Source: Clostridiales bacterium GWF2_38_85
GTDB lineage: Bacteria > Bacillota > Clostridia > Oscillospirales > CAG-382
Assembly (NCBI GenBank): GCA_001797275.1
Contig: MGOY01000014.1
Location: forward strand, 124,001 to 188,000
Direction: 5' to 3'
DNA length: 64,000 nt
A program made the translations under genes and the position numbers. How positions within the stretch are numbered: position 1 is the first letter of the stretch; each line of letters starts with the position of its first letter. Shown here piece by piece: positions 1 through 8,900 of this stretch. The notes under the pieces were generated by a model. The model was not told where the DNA came from. It worked only from the letters and a program-made list of their open reading frames with translations, and searched no databases.

Positions 1-19
1 ACTGTATCTCCATTAAAAA

Positions 20-1420
20 TCAAATAGAAAACGCCGCATCAGCGTAACATTGTCCGACTTGTTTAATTAGCTCCGAAAGCTTAATGCGAAAATTTCTATT
101 TAAAAGTGCCTTACGGTCTGCATCAAAAAAATATCCACCCTGAAAGTCTAATATTTTTTGTATTGCCTTATTTTCTTTATTATATGCCTGATTAAGTTTT
201 TCAATTTGTATTTTCATATCGGGGCAGATTTTCAATGCGCGTTCCAAATAACTTTGTTTATTGTACATGTTAGTTCCAACCATAACCATGCAGCTTCCGT
301 ATGTATCTAAAGGTCTTGCGAGCATGCTCTCATCTTGAAAATTTTCATCGCATAATAATGAATCTGCCCAATCTTCAAATGCTTGTTTACCGAAGCTGGT
401 TTTTTCTGTTGACTGTAGCGAAGCCAACTTTGGAATGTTTAATATTGAACGTCGAATACTATCAGATATAGAAGGCGTATTTATCTTCTTTTTTATAAAT
501 ACCAATCCCTCTGATCTATCCAACCCGTTTCTTTTCTGAAAAAATTCATTGGATAATTCAAGATCCATGGGGTTATCTTCCTTAACCTCATCTGTAAATT
601 GAGACCATCCTATTAATACATCGCCATTCTCATCGTAGCCAAATATAATTGAACAAGTTGGGGGTCCGACTATACCGAATGTAAGTACGGGATAACCTTT
701 ATCTATTGATTCAACAATTCTTCTGACATACTCCGGCTTGTTTCTCTGTATATCATCTTCGTGAATATATTCGAATTCATATCCGCAGGCATCAAATGCA
801 GCTCGAATAGGCACTTGTGTATTCCGGCATTTTAATGAATATTCATTATTATATTGCCAATCTGGTTTACCCCATGTTTGTGTAAATAAATCACCCGTTA
901 TTCCGGCAAAAAAAGTGAAATTATAGTTCTCATTTTCGTTAAATGCCCTCATGACGGTACGCATACAACTGTCGAACATATAATTTTCTGATTGAACATC
1001 ACATAATTTAACAATATTGGGTATTAGCTTTCTAGTCATTATAAATCCACCTTTTATGTTTATTTGTATTGTGAGTGGACTAAAATATTTCAGATTATCG
1101 TTCGATTCACGCGCAACTGAAGGAGTAATACCATGAAATCGCATAAACGCTTTGGTAAAGCTCTCAGGAGAATCGTATCCATATTTCAAAGCAACATCAA
1201 TGACTTTGGATTTTAATACAGATAATTCATGACCGGCAAGCGTTAATCTTCTGTTTCGAATATAATCGCTTATGGTAAAACCTGTAACAATACTGAATAT
1301 TCTTTGAAAGTGATGATTTGATGAATATAAATATTTTGCAATCACTTCGTTGCAAATATCATCCGTTAAATTGTCTTCAATAAAGTTTATTGCTTTTTGT
1401 GTGTCATTAATCCAATCCAT
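20..1420 (-). CDS. AraC-family regulator with C-terminal C39/BtrH-like domain
   Basis: Predicted transcription regulator of 466 residues. Residues ~8-108 form an AraC-type double helix-turn-helix; the second-helix signature is seen in 'VALKYGYDSPESFTKAFMRF' followed by 'HGITPSVAR'. The remaining ~350 residues are not a sugar-binding cupin. They include a stretch starting near a cysteine ('DSCMRTVMRAF') and a segment 'GYPVLTFGIVGPP...IIFGYDENGDVLIGW' that resembles the C39-peptidase-like/BtrH N-terminal fold, probably a ligand or peptide sensor. A GAGGAA Shine-Dalgarno precedes the ATG at 1420. It is divergent from the Nudix gene. The HTH assignment is firm; the C-terminal fold is inferred from pattern only. 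The DNA target and effector are unknown. Confidence 0.8.
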   Translation of the reverse strand: MDWINDTQKAINFIEDNLTDDICNEVIAKYLYSSNHHFQRIFSIVTGFTISDYIRNRRLTLAGHELSVLKSKVIDVALKYGYDSPESFTKAFMRFHGITPSVARESNDNLKYFSPLTIQINIKGGFIMTRKLIPNIVKLCDVQSENYMFDSCMRTVMRAFNENENYNFTFFAGITGDLFTQTWGKPDWQYNNEYSLKCRNTQVPIRAAFDACGYEFEYIHEDDIQRNKPEYVRRIVESIDKGYPVLTFGIVGPPTCSIIFGYDENGDVLIGWSQFTDEVKEDNPMDLELSNEFFQKRNGLDRSEGLVFIKKKINTPSISDSIRRSILNIPKLASLQSTEKTSFGKQAFEDWADSLLCDENFQDESMLARPLDTYGSCMVMVGTNMYNKQSYLERALKICPDMKIQIEKLNQAYNKENKAIQKILDFQGGYFFDADRKALLNRNFRIKLSELIKQVGQCYADAAFSI

Positions 1421-1622
1421 TTTAGTTCCTCACTTCATGAATATATAATAAATTAAATAATAGATTAAATCCTGTCTTTTTGTGCTTTAATCTGTCCATA
1501 ATATAAATTTTCTCCGTATCCTTGCCACTTGCCTTTCGTCAAGGTTATATTAATTATTATATAGTTTAACATACTTTTTTGAATATTTCAATGTAAGGTG
1601 GACAAAATATTAGGTTTTAGTA

Positions 1623-1651
1623 TTGACATTCTAAGTTGCACGGGTTAAAAT
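1623..1651 (+). promoter_or_regulatory. Sigma-A promoter of the Nudix gene
   Basis: TTGACA (1623-1628), 17 nt spacer, TAAAAT (1646-1651). The -10 box overlaps the ATG at 1650, so that ATG cannot be the start on this transcript. Confidence 0.6.
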
Positions 1652-1685
1652 GGACATTATTTGTGTTTATTTGGAAGCTTCAAGT

Positions 1686-2117
1686 TTGAGAAAAATCGAT
1701 TTACGATTCAATGAAGATAATAAACTTTTTGGTTTTCGTAGTACTGGTGTGTTAATTCACAACGGACGGATATTGATTCAAAGGGGCGTTGACGATACTG
1801 AATTTGCTTTACCGGGCGGTTGTGTTGCTTGGGGTGAAACGAGTGCTGAAACTCTCGTGCGTGAATTTAAAGAGGAACTTGGTGTAGATATAGTTATTAA
1901 AAGATTAATATGGGTTGAAGAGGTTTTTTGGAAATGGGGAGATAAAAATGCTCACACTCTTTGCCATTATCATTTGATTGCTTTGACAGATGTTTCACAG
2001 ATACCCAATGAAGGTATTATTAAGTCTTTAGAAACGGATGAATCAAGATTGTTGTTTCAGTGGGTTGATATTAATAAACTTGGCGGTTATAATACTATTT
2101 CTCATAAGAAACAATAG
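1686..2117 (+). CDS. Nudix hydrolase, 3' end displaced by an inserted element
   Basis: Nudix-fold hydrolase, expected to cleave a nucleoside diphosphate linked to another moiety. The Nudix box is intact: G-x5-E-x7-REFKEELGV, within 'GGCVAWGETSAETLVREFKE'. An ATG at 1650 extends the frame, but it lies inside the -10 box of the only visible promoter, so a TTG at 1686 (product starting RKIDLRFNEDNKLFGFRS) is preferred; this choice is uncertain. The normal frame ends at WVDINKLGGY; the last codons (NTISHKKQ) come from the R1 repeat inserted at ~2092. The native C-terminus is found after the element at 2194-2271. The catalytic core is complete, so the shortened protein may still be active. Substrate unknown. 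Confidence 0.75.
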   Translation: MRKIDLRFNEDNKLFGFRSTGVLIHNGRILIQRGVDDTEFALPGGCVAWGETSAETLVREFKEELGVDIVIKRLIWVEEVFWKWGDKNAHTLCHYHLIALTDVSQIPNEGIIKSLETDESRLLFQWVDINKLGGYNTISHKKQ

Positions 2118-2193
2118 AAAAATTCTTCGAGAAAGACCGTAAAGCAAGGACTTTTCCTCAAATTTTATCACTGTTTCTAAATCGAATTAGTAT
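2092..2193 (+). repeat. R1 inverted-repeat element (MITE-like), copy 1, inside the Nudix gene
   Basis: About 102 bp, starting ATACTATTTCTCATAA and ending ATCGAATTAGTAT, with a central hairpin region (GAGAAAGACC / GGACTTTTCCTC, imperfect). It aligns along its full length with the copy at 16706-16808. Removing it, with a TATA duplication, restores the Nudix frame as GGY-KIYPEF. There is no coding capacity; it is probably mobilised in trans. Confidence 0.85.
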
Positions 2194-2271
2194 AAAATAT
2201 ATCCTGAATTTCTAAAAGACAAAATAATAAATATAACCGATGGTATTGAGCACTTTATTACTCGTGAGTAA
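2194..2271 (+). pseudogene. Displaced 3' end of the Nudix gene
   Basis: Read in frame, this stretch gives KIYPEFLKDKIINITDGI followed by EHFITRE and a TAA stop. 'YP-x-FLK' and 'IEHFI' are typical of the C-terminal helix of Nudix hydrolases. Joined directly to GGY at 2089 it completes the Nudix protein, so it is the coding tail cut off by the R1 element. It has no ribosome binding site of its own and a stop codon (TAG at 2188) lies just upstream in this frame. Confidence 0.85.
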
Positions 2272-2285
2272 TAGAAGATTTGAAA

Positions 2286-2320
2286 AAAGACCTACCGAAA
2301 ATAAATCGATAGGTCTTTTA
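2286..2320 (+). terminator. Intrinsic terminator of the Nudix transcription unit
   Basis: Stem AAAGACCTACCGA (2286-2298) / TCGATAGGTCTTT (2306-2318) with one mismatch, followed by TTTTAT. Its position just after the displaced Nudix stop supports the view that the original gene ended at 2271. Confidence 0.8.
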
Positions 2321-2333
2321 TAAAACTCTCCAT

Positions 2334-2455
2334 CTCGCCGCTTGCGGCGATATAAATAGATATGAAAAAGCACATTCCGCTTGCGGATTGCTGTTTACTG
2401 TTGCGGAGTAGCAAGTGGTTTTTCCTGCGTGAAAATTCATTTTTCACGCTACTTC
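2334..2455. repeat. Cluster of short hairpins
   Basis: Gene-free region between convergent genes. It holds successive small palindromes: TCGCCGC-tt-GCGGCGA (2335-2350), TCCGC-tt-GCGGA (2376-2387), and a nested structure with outer stem AGTAGC (2407-2412)/GCTACT (2448-2453) and inner stem GCGTGAAAA (2427-2435)/TTTTCACGC (2441-2449). Stems with a two-base 'tt' loop next to GC pairs recur, suggesting REP-like sequences. The last hairpin could terminate the ECF gene. Confidence 0.5.
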
Positions 2456-2509
2456 CTTATGGAAAGTCCTCATTCTGGCGCGTTTTTTTATTTGTTTAGG
2501 TATTAAAAA

Positions 2510-3016
2510 TTATTGCATTAATTTATATTTTAATTTAGCTTTGTCAAGAGCAAAAGCAATTAAGATATATATAAGCATACTTGCAGCTGCTTGACCAATA
2601 CTGGGAACTATATTTACAAGAGGTGTATAGAAACTACCATATATAATTGCTTCAGCAAAGTAATATCCAATAACTGTAATTGGTATTGCTATAATGGTTG
2701 CAACGAAGCTTCGTAATGTCATTAATTTATTGCTCTTATTCGTAAAAGCTATTACCAGCAAAGCTTTTATTACAAAAGTGAACGGTGCATATACTATATA
2801 CGGAGACAGAATATCTGCCATTGAGCCACCGATAGCCGCTGCAGCCATTGCGTAAGGTAAAGGCAGAAAACAAGCAGCAAGATAAATAAATGCGTCTCCA
2901 ATGTGAATATAACCGCCGGGGCCAATATCGATTCTTGGTAATACTCCGGTCGCAACATAAATAATTGCTGCGAACAATGCTGTGAGGACTAAATATTTAA
3001 GATGTTTTTTTTGCAT
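2510..3016 (-). CDS. ECF transporter S component (ECF-ribofla_trS-like family)
   Basis: Membrane protein of 168 residues with about five transmembrane helices, predicted to be the substrate-binding S subunit of an energy-coupling factor vitamin transporter. Its 'GPGGYIHIGDAFIYLAACF' segment and following 'ADILSPYIVYAPFTFVIKA' match the family of small riboflavin-transporter-like S components (TIGR04002-like), where the G-x-I-x-x-G-D motif precedes the third helix. It would work with a shared EcfA/A'/T module that is not in this window. It lies 22 nt downstream of another small membrane-protein gene on the same strand, probably co-transcribed. Substrate not identifiable; distinct from the RibU at 39.4 kb. 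Confidence 0.75.
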   Translation of the reverse strand: MQKKHLKYLVLTALFAAIIYVATGVLPRIDIGPGGYIHIGDAFIYLAACFLPLPYAMAAAAIGGSMADILSPYIVYAPFTFVIKALLVIAFTNKSNKLMTLRSFVATIIAIPITVIGYYFAEAIIYGSFYTPLVNIVPSIGQAAASMLIYILIAFALDKAKLKYKLMQ

Positions 3017-3038
3017 AGAGGGTTCCTTCTTTCAAAAT

Positions 3039-3566
3039 TTATTTTTTATTTTTTATATCAACTTTGGTAATTGTTCTTTTATAAAGAAAAGTATTACGAT
3101 CTGTTGCTGCAATGACAAAGAAAGCAGTGGCAAGAGCAACAGGAATAAGGCAAGTCAACGAATCTATAAATGCTATGCCTTCACCAGCGGAGATGTCCTG
3201 TTGCGAGAAGATAGCAAGAGAAATAACAAAAATGACACCGCTGACGCCAAGTACAATTGCAATAATAGCAGAGAATCTAAACATATAATTCTTTTTTATA
3301 ATCATAATAAAATGCATTATAATACTTATAAGCAGCGATATTTCAAATATAAAGAAAAAGATAAATGTCAGCCAGCTGTCGCTTACAAAGCCGCCGGTAT
3401 AAGTAGCAATAACAAGAATCATATTGGTCATAGCAAGTAGGACAGCAATTGAACCATAGGTTATTTTTGAAAGTATTTTCGGTTTTACTGAACCAAAATA
3501 GAACCCCACTATTGCCGGATATAGCAGTAAAATAACAAGCAGTATTTTAATTAACAGTATAAACAT
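3039..3566 (-). CDS. Small multi-pass membrane protein, unknown function
   Basis: A 175-residue hydrophobic protein not recognised as a named family. About five transmembrane segments are visible (residues ~4-24, 33-55, 66-90, 96-118, 135-155), with a basic C-terminal tail (KRTITKVDIKNKK). It has no recognisable catalytic motif. It sits directly upstream of the ECF S component with a 22 nt gap and on the same strand, so a joint transcript and possibly a transport-related role are likely, but that is inference from position. The start ATG at 3566 has a purine-rich region (GAAAGAGAGG) upstream. Confidence 0.6.
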   Translation of the reverse strand: MFILLIKILLVILLLYPAIVGFYFGSVKPKILSKITYGSIAVLLAMTNMILVIATYTGGFVSDSWLTFIFFFIFEISLLISIIMHFIMIIKKNYMFRFSAIIAIVLGVSGVIFVISLAIFSQQDISAGEGIAFIDSLTCLIPVALATAFFVIAATDRNTFLYKRTITKVDIKNKK

Positions 3567-3647
3567 TGTATGATACCTCTCTTTCTTTACATGGAGAAAT
3601 CCTGAGTGATTTTTTATAACCGGTCACAGGAAAAAATTAAAATGTTA

Positions 3648-4616
3648 TTATGACATATAGCTCGATGACATATTTGCAAGCACATCGAATGTATAACCCT
3701 GATTTTGAAGTTCACCGATAGCCCAGTCAAGCATCGCAAGCGTACTACCTGATGTGTCATGCATCAGGACAATGCGGGGTTGTTCTTCATTTTGCTCGCA
3801 CATTCTTATGGTTTTGAATAACATTCGGCGAAGATAAGCATCTGTCGATTCGCCTTCATTCTTATTGTCCTTCCATCTGTCGCAGTTCGCCGCTGTCCAG
3901 TCGAAAATCAAATATCCGCTATCTTCAAGCATCGCAATGCAGTCATCACGGGTGCCATAAATATTAGCAGTGGATGAGCCGCCGGGAAACCGGTAAAGTT
4001 TATAATCCGGCAGCTCGCATAGAATTTCTTTTATTTTACTTTCCCAGCACTTGAGGTCAGCTTCAAAGGCATCAACGGATTTGTATATATCATAAGTTTT
4101 ATGTATCATTGAATGACAGCCCAACGCATGCCCTTCATTATAAATACGCTTTATTATGTTTGGATAATAAGTTGCCCAATCACCGATAACAAAAAACGTT
4201 GCCTTCACATCGTGTGCAGCAAGAATATCAAGTATCTGCTCTGTATATTTTAACGATGGTCCGTCGTCAAAGGTCAGGTAAATTACTCGTTTGTCTTCAA
4301 CAATTTCTGATTCATCATTCGTCTTTGATTCAACATCCTCTTCTGTTTCGGGTGTCTGGTTTATTGATGTATCTGTGACCTCCGATACATCCACTTTGGG
4401 AATTGGGGATATAATTGAGTCTTCATAACTTTGCAGTAATGAATCATATTGTTCGACTTTTTTCGGTTCATCCATATTCAACTTGCCGTCAGTAATTATA
4501 CACTTATCCGGTAATTTTACAGCTTCCGGTTCAATGTATGACATTGAGGTAGTGGAAATAAATAAAATAGCCGCCACAGCAAGGACTTTTAAATTCAATG
4601 CATTGGAAAGACGCAT
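3648..4616 (-). CDS. Polysaccharide deacetylase (NodB domain), exported
   Basis: Carbohydrate esterase family 4 enzyme, probably removing N-acetyl groups from peptidoglycan or related glycans outside the cell. The N-terminus (LNLKVLAVAAILFISTTSMS) is a signal peptide or anchor; residues ~30-110 are a low-complexity acidic linker; the NodB domain follows. Its motifs are visible: TFDDGP (motif 1, catalytic Asp and metal Asp), HSMIH (motif 2, metal His pair), RFPGGSS (motif 3), DWTAANCD (motif 4 region) and 'IVLMHDTSGS' (motif 5, catalytic His). Arrangement and length fit PdaA/PgdA-like proteins of Firmicutes. Monocistronic by position; a GGAGATG Shine-Dalgarno lies upstream of the ATG at 4616. 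Confidence 0.9.
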   Translation of the reverse strand: MRLSNALNLKVLAVAAILFISTTSMSYIEPEAVKLPDKCIITDGKLNMDEPKKVEQYDSLLQSYEDSIISPIPKVDVSEVTDTSINQTPETEEDVESKTNDESEIVEDKRVIYLTFDDGPSLKYTEQILDILAAHDVKATFFVIGDWATYYPNIIKRIYNEGHALGCHSMIHKTYDIYKSVDAFEADLKCWESKIKEILCELPDYKLYRFPGGSSTANIYGTRDDCIAMLEDSGYLIFDWTAANCDRWKDNKNEGESTDAYLRRMLFKTIRMCEQNEEQPRIVLMHDTSGSTLAMLDWAIGELQNQGYTFDVLANMSSSYMS

Positions 4617-4859
4617 ATATTTATAACATCTCCAATAAACAGAATAATACCGGATACGTGGTTTTTAATATTTATAATTGGGCATGAATAAACGCCGGAT
4701 ATATGATGTAATGCAGGGATTGCTTATTTATTATTGTTATATTAACATATAAGAAGTCAAAAATCAATGTATTAATATTTACTTTGTTGAGATATTATAT
4801 ATGCTTTCAGTAATTTATTTATATGAAATAACTAAATGTGAAGAAATTAAAAAAATATA

Positions 4860-4887
4860 TTGACATTAATGGATAAATCAGTATAAT
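4860..4887 (+). promoter_or_regulatory. Promoter of the zinc-ribbon membrane protein gene
   Basis: TTGACA (4860-4865), 16 nt spacer, TATAAT (4882-4887), followed by an AAGGAAGGG Shine-Dalgarno before the ATG at 4938. It lies in a ~320 nt intergenic stretch (4617-4937) that otherwise shows only AT-rich sequence and the upstream region of the divergent deacetylase gene. Confidence 0.75.
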
Positions 4888-4937
4888 ATAAATAAAGATG
4901 TGACAAAATCTGATATTAACAAAGGAAGGGTAACTAA

Positions 4938-5876
4938 ATGGCAGGTAACGGACTAAAAAAGTTAGGTGAAGAAAATGGTCTTAAAGTAGTTTCCGGAAGT
5001 GTTTGCGGTGACTACAAGGGTTATTTTGTCCGCATGAACGAAGGAGCAGGTTATAAGAAGATTGATTTTTGCTTCACAGTTGAAAATTCAGAGAATCAAT
5101 ATAAAATTAATGAATTCGTTGGTGAGGTTCAAAAAAAGTATTTGATTAATGCATATACACAGACACTTACGGGAGTAGCAATCGTATTTTCAGATACATT
5201 TGGGACAATGACCAGAATTAAAGACTTCCTTCAGGAGTTTATTCCTGTGCTTGACAACTACAAAGCCAAGGGTGTCAAATATTGCGCAGTTTGTGGAAAT
5301 ACAATAGAGGGTTCACCTTTTTATCAATTTCGTGGAGATACTACATATTACGGTCACCAAAGCTGTATGCAGAAGGATACTCAGGAGAACGATCATGAAC
5401 TGCCGGTCGAAGACAATAAGACATATGTGAAAGGCGTAATAGGTTCATTTCTTGGTATGATTATCGGTGTGATACCAATGATAATATTAGCTCAAATGGG
5501 ATGGTATGCAGGATTAGCAGGTTTGTTATTAGGAATAATTATTAAAAAGGGATACGAGATTCTTGGCGGTAAGTTTGGTAAAGGTAAACTTGTAACAATA
5601 ATTACCTTTGCCTTTATCGGTGTCTTTTTTGCAACATTTTGTAATTTTGCAATAGCAACATATGGATATTTTATGGAAGAGAATTATTCCCCATCGTTTA
5701 TTGAATTAATTACTGGAACAATTAAAATAATGTTTCATCCTGATAATCAAGCGATATTAATAGAAAACCTTGGGCTTGGCTTTTTATTTACCGGGTTAGG
5801 TTGTTTTAGTGTATTTAAGCAGGTTAATAACGAAATCCAGGTACAGAATACAACAGCACAAGTAAGAGAATTATAA
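4938..5876 (+). CDS. Membrane protein with an N-terminal domain and a zinc-ribbon-like motif
   Basis: Not recognised. The 312 residues divide into a soluble N-terminal domain (~1-105), a small putative zinc-binding knuckle with CAVCG and a later 'HQSC' (~115-150), a short acidic linker, and about four transmembrane helices (~165-190, ~193-210, ~222-245, ~275-300). A charged/polar tail (QVNNEIQVQNTTAQVREL) follows. The architecture (soluble sensor, zinc knuckle, membrane domain) suggests a membrane-anchored binding protein, but no function can be assigned. It has its own promoter and a strong bidirectional terminator after it, so it is a single-gene unit. Start chosen by the AAGGAAGGG ribosome site. 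Confidence 0.65.
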   Translation: MAGNGLKKLGEENGLKVVSGSVCGDYKGYFVRMNEGAGYKKIDFCFTVENSENQYKINEFVGEVQKKYLINAYTQTLTGVAIVFSDTFGTMTRIKDFLQEFIPVLDNYKAKGVKYCAVCGNTIEGSPFYQFRGDTTYYGHQSCMQKDTQENDHELPVEDNKTYVKGVIGSFLGMIIGVIPMIILAQMGWYAGLAGLLLGIIIKKGYEILGGKFGKGKLVTIITFAFIGVFFATFCNFAIATYGYFMEENYSPSFIELITGTIKIMFHPDNQAILIENLGLGFLFTGLGCFSVFKQVNNEIQVQNTTAQVREL

Positions 5877-5898
5877 TAATACTTTTATTCAAAATCAT

Positions 5899-5938
5899 AA
5901 GCAGCGTTCAGAATCGATTAAAGTCTGAACGCTGCTTT
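5899..5938. terminator. Bidirectional intrinsic terminator
   Basis: A perfect inverted repeat (AAGCAGCGTTCAGA at 5899-5912 / TCTGAACGCTGCTT at 5924-5937) with a T-run after it on the + strand and A-rich sequence before it. It separates the convergent membrane-protein gene and subtilase gene and touches the subtilase stop codon. Confidence 0.9.
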
Positions 5939-8900
5939 TATTTTTTGCGCCAGTGTAATACAAAGCCGAGTATGAAACCAATTATAAGCAGTGATGCGAG
6001 AATTGCACTGTAAAATGCTATATTTTCTGTAATCGGATCAGCAGGTTTTGAAATTTCTGTATCATCGACAGCAAGAGTAATATCATATTGCATTATTGTT
6101 CCGTCTTCAGCAGTGCACTGGATTATATAATGCTTGTTTGCATTCAGATAATACTCATATTTTGCGTTGGAATCGATTGTTGTGCAGTTAAACTGAACCG
6201 AATATATTCCTTTTGGAAGTGAGAGTGTATACTCGGTTTCATCAGGGTTGAATTCAGGTGAAAGTACTCCTGCAGATGGATTAACAGAGCTTATTCTGCA
6301 TTCACTGCTCTTGATGTCCGAAGAATCAGTTTCTCGTGATGCAATAATTACATATTCGGAAGTGCTGCCGTTTTCGGCCGTAACTTTGATTATTATAGTC
6401 TTTGGTTTACCGGGAACAAGGTCTACAGATGAAATTTTAATAAATGCAAATTCATTTCGCGGGACAGCGTCAATATCAAGTTCTGCAATTTCATAAGGCA
6501 AATCGATTTGATATTCAAATATTGAGCTGTCAAAATTAAATTCAAACGGATAGTTTTTTATAGTAAGTGATTGCAATGTAGAATCATCAGATAAGGGCTG
6601 TAACAACTGCAGTGTTTTTGCTTCAGTATTCAATGAATGTTGATCTGTGTTTGCATATTCGGGCTTCAGCAACAGCTCTGCACCTATCTGAGCAGTTTCA
6701 CTGATTTCGGAAGTTATTTCAAACAACACAGCTTTTCCTTGAATGGGATTTTGTTTATTGCTTGAATATATGATAAAGTATAACCTTCCGTTACTGGAAT
6801 AAGTGTTGAGAATCCATCCTAATTCTTCTAATGCTGACGAAGCAAGCTTAACTTCCATGATATCACTATTATAACTGATAACTCCATTTACACCATAACA
6901 CTCGGAAGTGTCGGCAGTAACTTGAAATACCGCTTCAGCACCGACATGAACCGTTGAAATTTCCGAAATAGATATTAGACCTTGCTTTTCCTGTAAAGTC
7001 TTTTGATCGATATATGACAGTGGAGCCTTGCCGAGCAGATGAGATTCAAGCATTACAAGGTCGGTTATTGAAAGCACACCGTTTTTGTTTATATCCGCAG
7101 CATAAAACTTTTCATTTTCCAAAGCTGCTGATTTAAGTTCAGATTTTAACGACAGAAAATCCGATACGGAAATTATACTATCACCATCTATATCACCTTT
7201 AACCGAAATATAGCTGCTTGATATTTCTTCATTGTTTACATTCAATATAGCTAACCTGCAACCGGTGGATAAAGCATCGGTTGATATCAGTACTTTCTGA
7301 TCCTTATACACAACAGCACTTCCGTTGCCGACATTAACAGCATCAAGTATCGCTTTTACTTTAATACCGGCACGGTCAACAAGTATAAACCCTGAGTTAT
7401 TTAATGAAAACACAGTATTATTAAAGCTGATCCGGCTTGACAATACAGTAACGGTTATTGATGATTTGAATTTTCCATCAGAAGTTATTGCTGTTATAAT
7501 TGCGGTACCTTCACACATACCGGTAATTTGACCGTTTTGCTCAACCTTTATACAATCATTATCACTGATAAAGTTGACCGGAACCTTTGAAACACCTTTT
7601 GGCGAATAGATTATTGATAACATTTTAGACTCATTAATAAACAGCTGGGTATTACCGCCGGATATACTGATTCCATTAATAACAGGATTAATATTGAATG
7701 CTACAGCAGAGTTTACCGCAAGCGGCATAACAACAATTATATTGTGGGTACCACCATCTTTTATAATAGTACTATTTGATATAGGATACCCGTTTAAATA
7801 TCCGTATCCGTAATTGAAGTTAACGGTAACATTGCCTTTGTATACATTTTCAGAAATCTGAATTCCACTTAATGACACTTCAGGTGTTAGCCCAAGAGGA
7901 ATCTTGAATGGGTTTTTCACTTTTGCGATACCGCCTCCCGATATGAAAACATATACTTCATTATCATGGCTTAACAAGCAATTATTAATGCCAAAAAGTG
8001 ATGTTGATACAGACATATTCATTGTGCTGTGATTGAATACACCCTTGTCGAGCAAAACAGATGTACCGTTTGAAGTGTTGATTTTACCTGGCATAGCATA
8101 TAAAAAATTCATTGTATTACAATTGTAAACCAGGTTTGAAGAGTATAGATAAGTACCATCACAAAACAAAAGTGATGAAGATGCAACAAACGGATAAGTT
8201 GCTTTTTTTACGAGAGTATTTAGATTATATAGTTCGATATAATCCTCAAGCCCTGAAAAAGCAAAGTATAAGGTTGATGTTGAGGGATTTACCGTAAATG
8301 ATATGATTTCGGATGATAATGTTATAGTATTGGTAGTTCTGGTTGTTGAATTTACAGAATAAAAGGTGTTACCCGATAATAAGTAGAGAAATCCATTAGC
8401 TGCTTCAATATGATTTGTATTAATAGCAGCAGTAAGATTCATTGAAGCTGAAGATAATGTTTTAGCATCAATGAAATATACCAATCTTGAATTCTCAAAT
8501 GTAATATATATTTTTGAATTGTCTGTTGCAATTGCTTTAGGTTGATTAGGAAGAGATATAGACTTTAGCAAATTAAAATTTGAATCCAAGATATATAGGT
8601 TGTAGTCGTTTTTTGCAATCATATATATGTTTTTTGTTGATTCAACCAACTCCCAATCGATAAGCTCAAAACCTGAGTTTACGGTCCATTCGCTTAAAAA
8701 GTCAGAGTTGGAAGTTTCGTTTCCGATGAACTGAATAACTGGGTTTATTGCACGGAAGGATTGTTTGATTTTTAATTTATTAAATACATTTTCAGCATTT
8801 TTGCAGACCTCAATAGTCTTGTCAGTAAAAGCAATATAAACAGTATTATCGGAGCCTACTTCGATGTCACTGACAGCTTTTTTAAAACTGCCGTATTCTG

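Noticed and set aside
2982-3440. 152-codon ORF on the + strand
   Set aside because: It lies antisense to two membrane-protein genes, has low-complexity composition (long N/K/C runs) and no ribosome site; a shadow frame.
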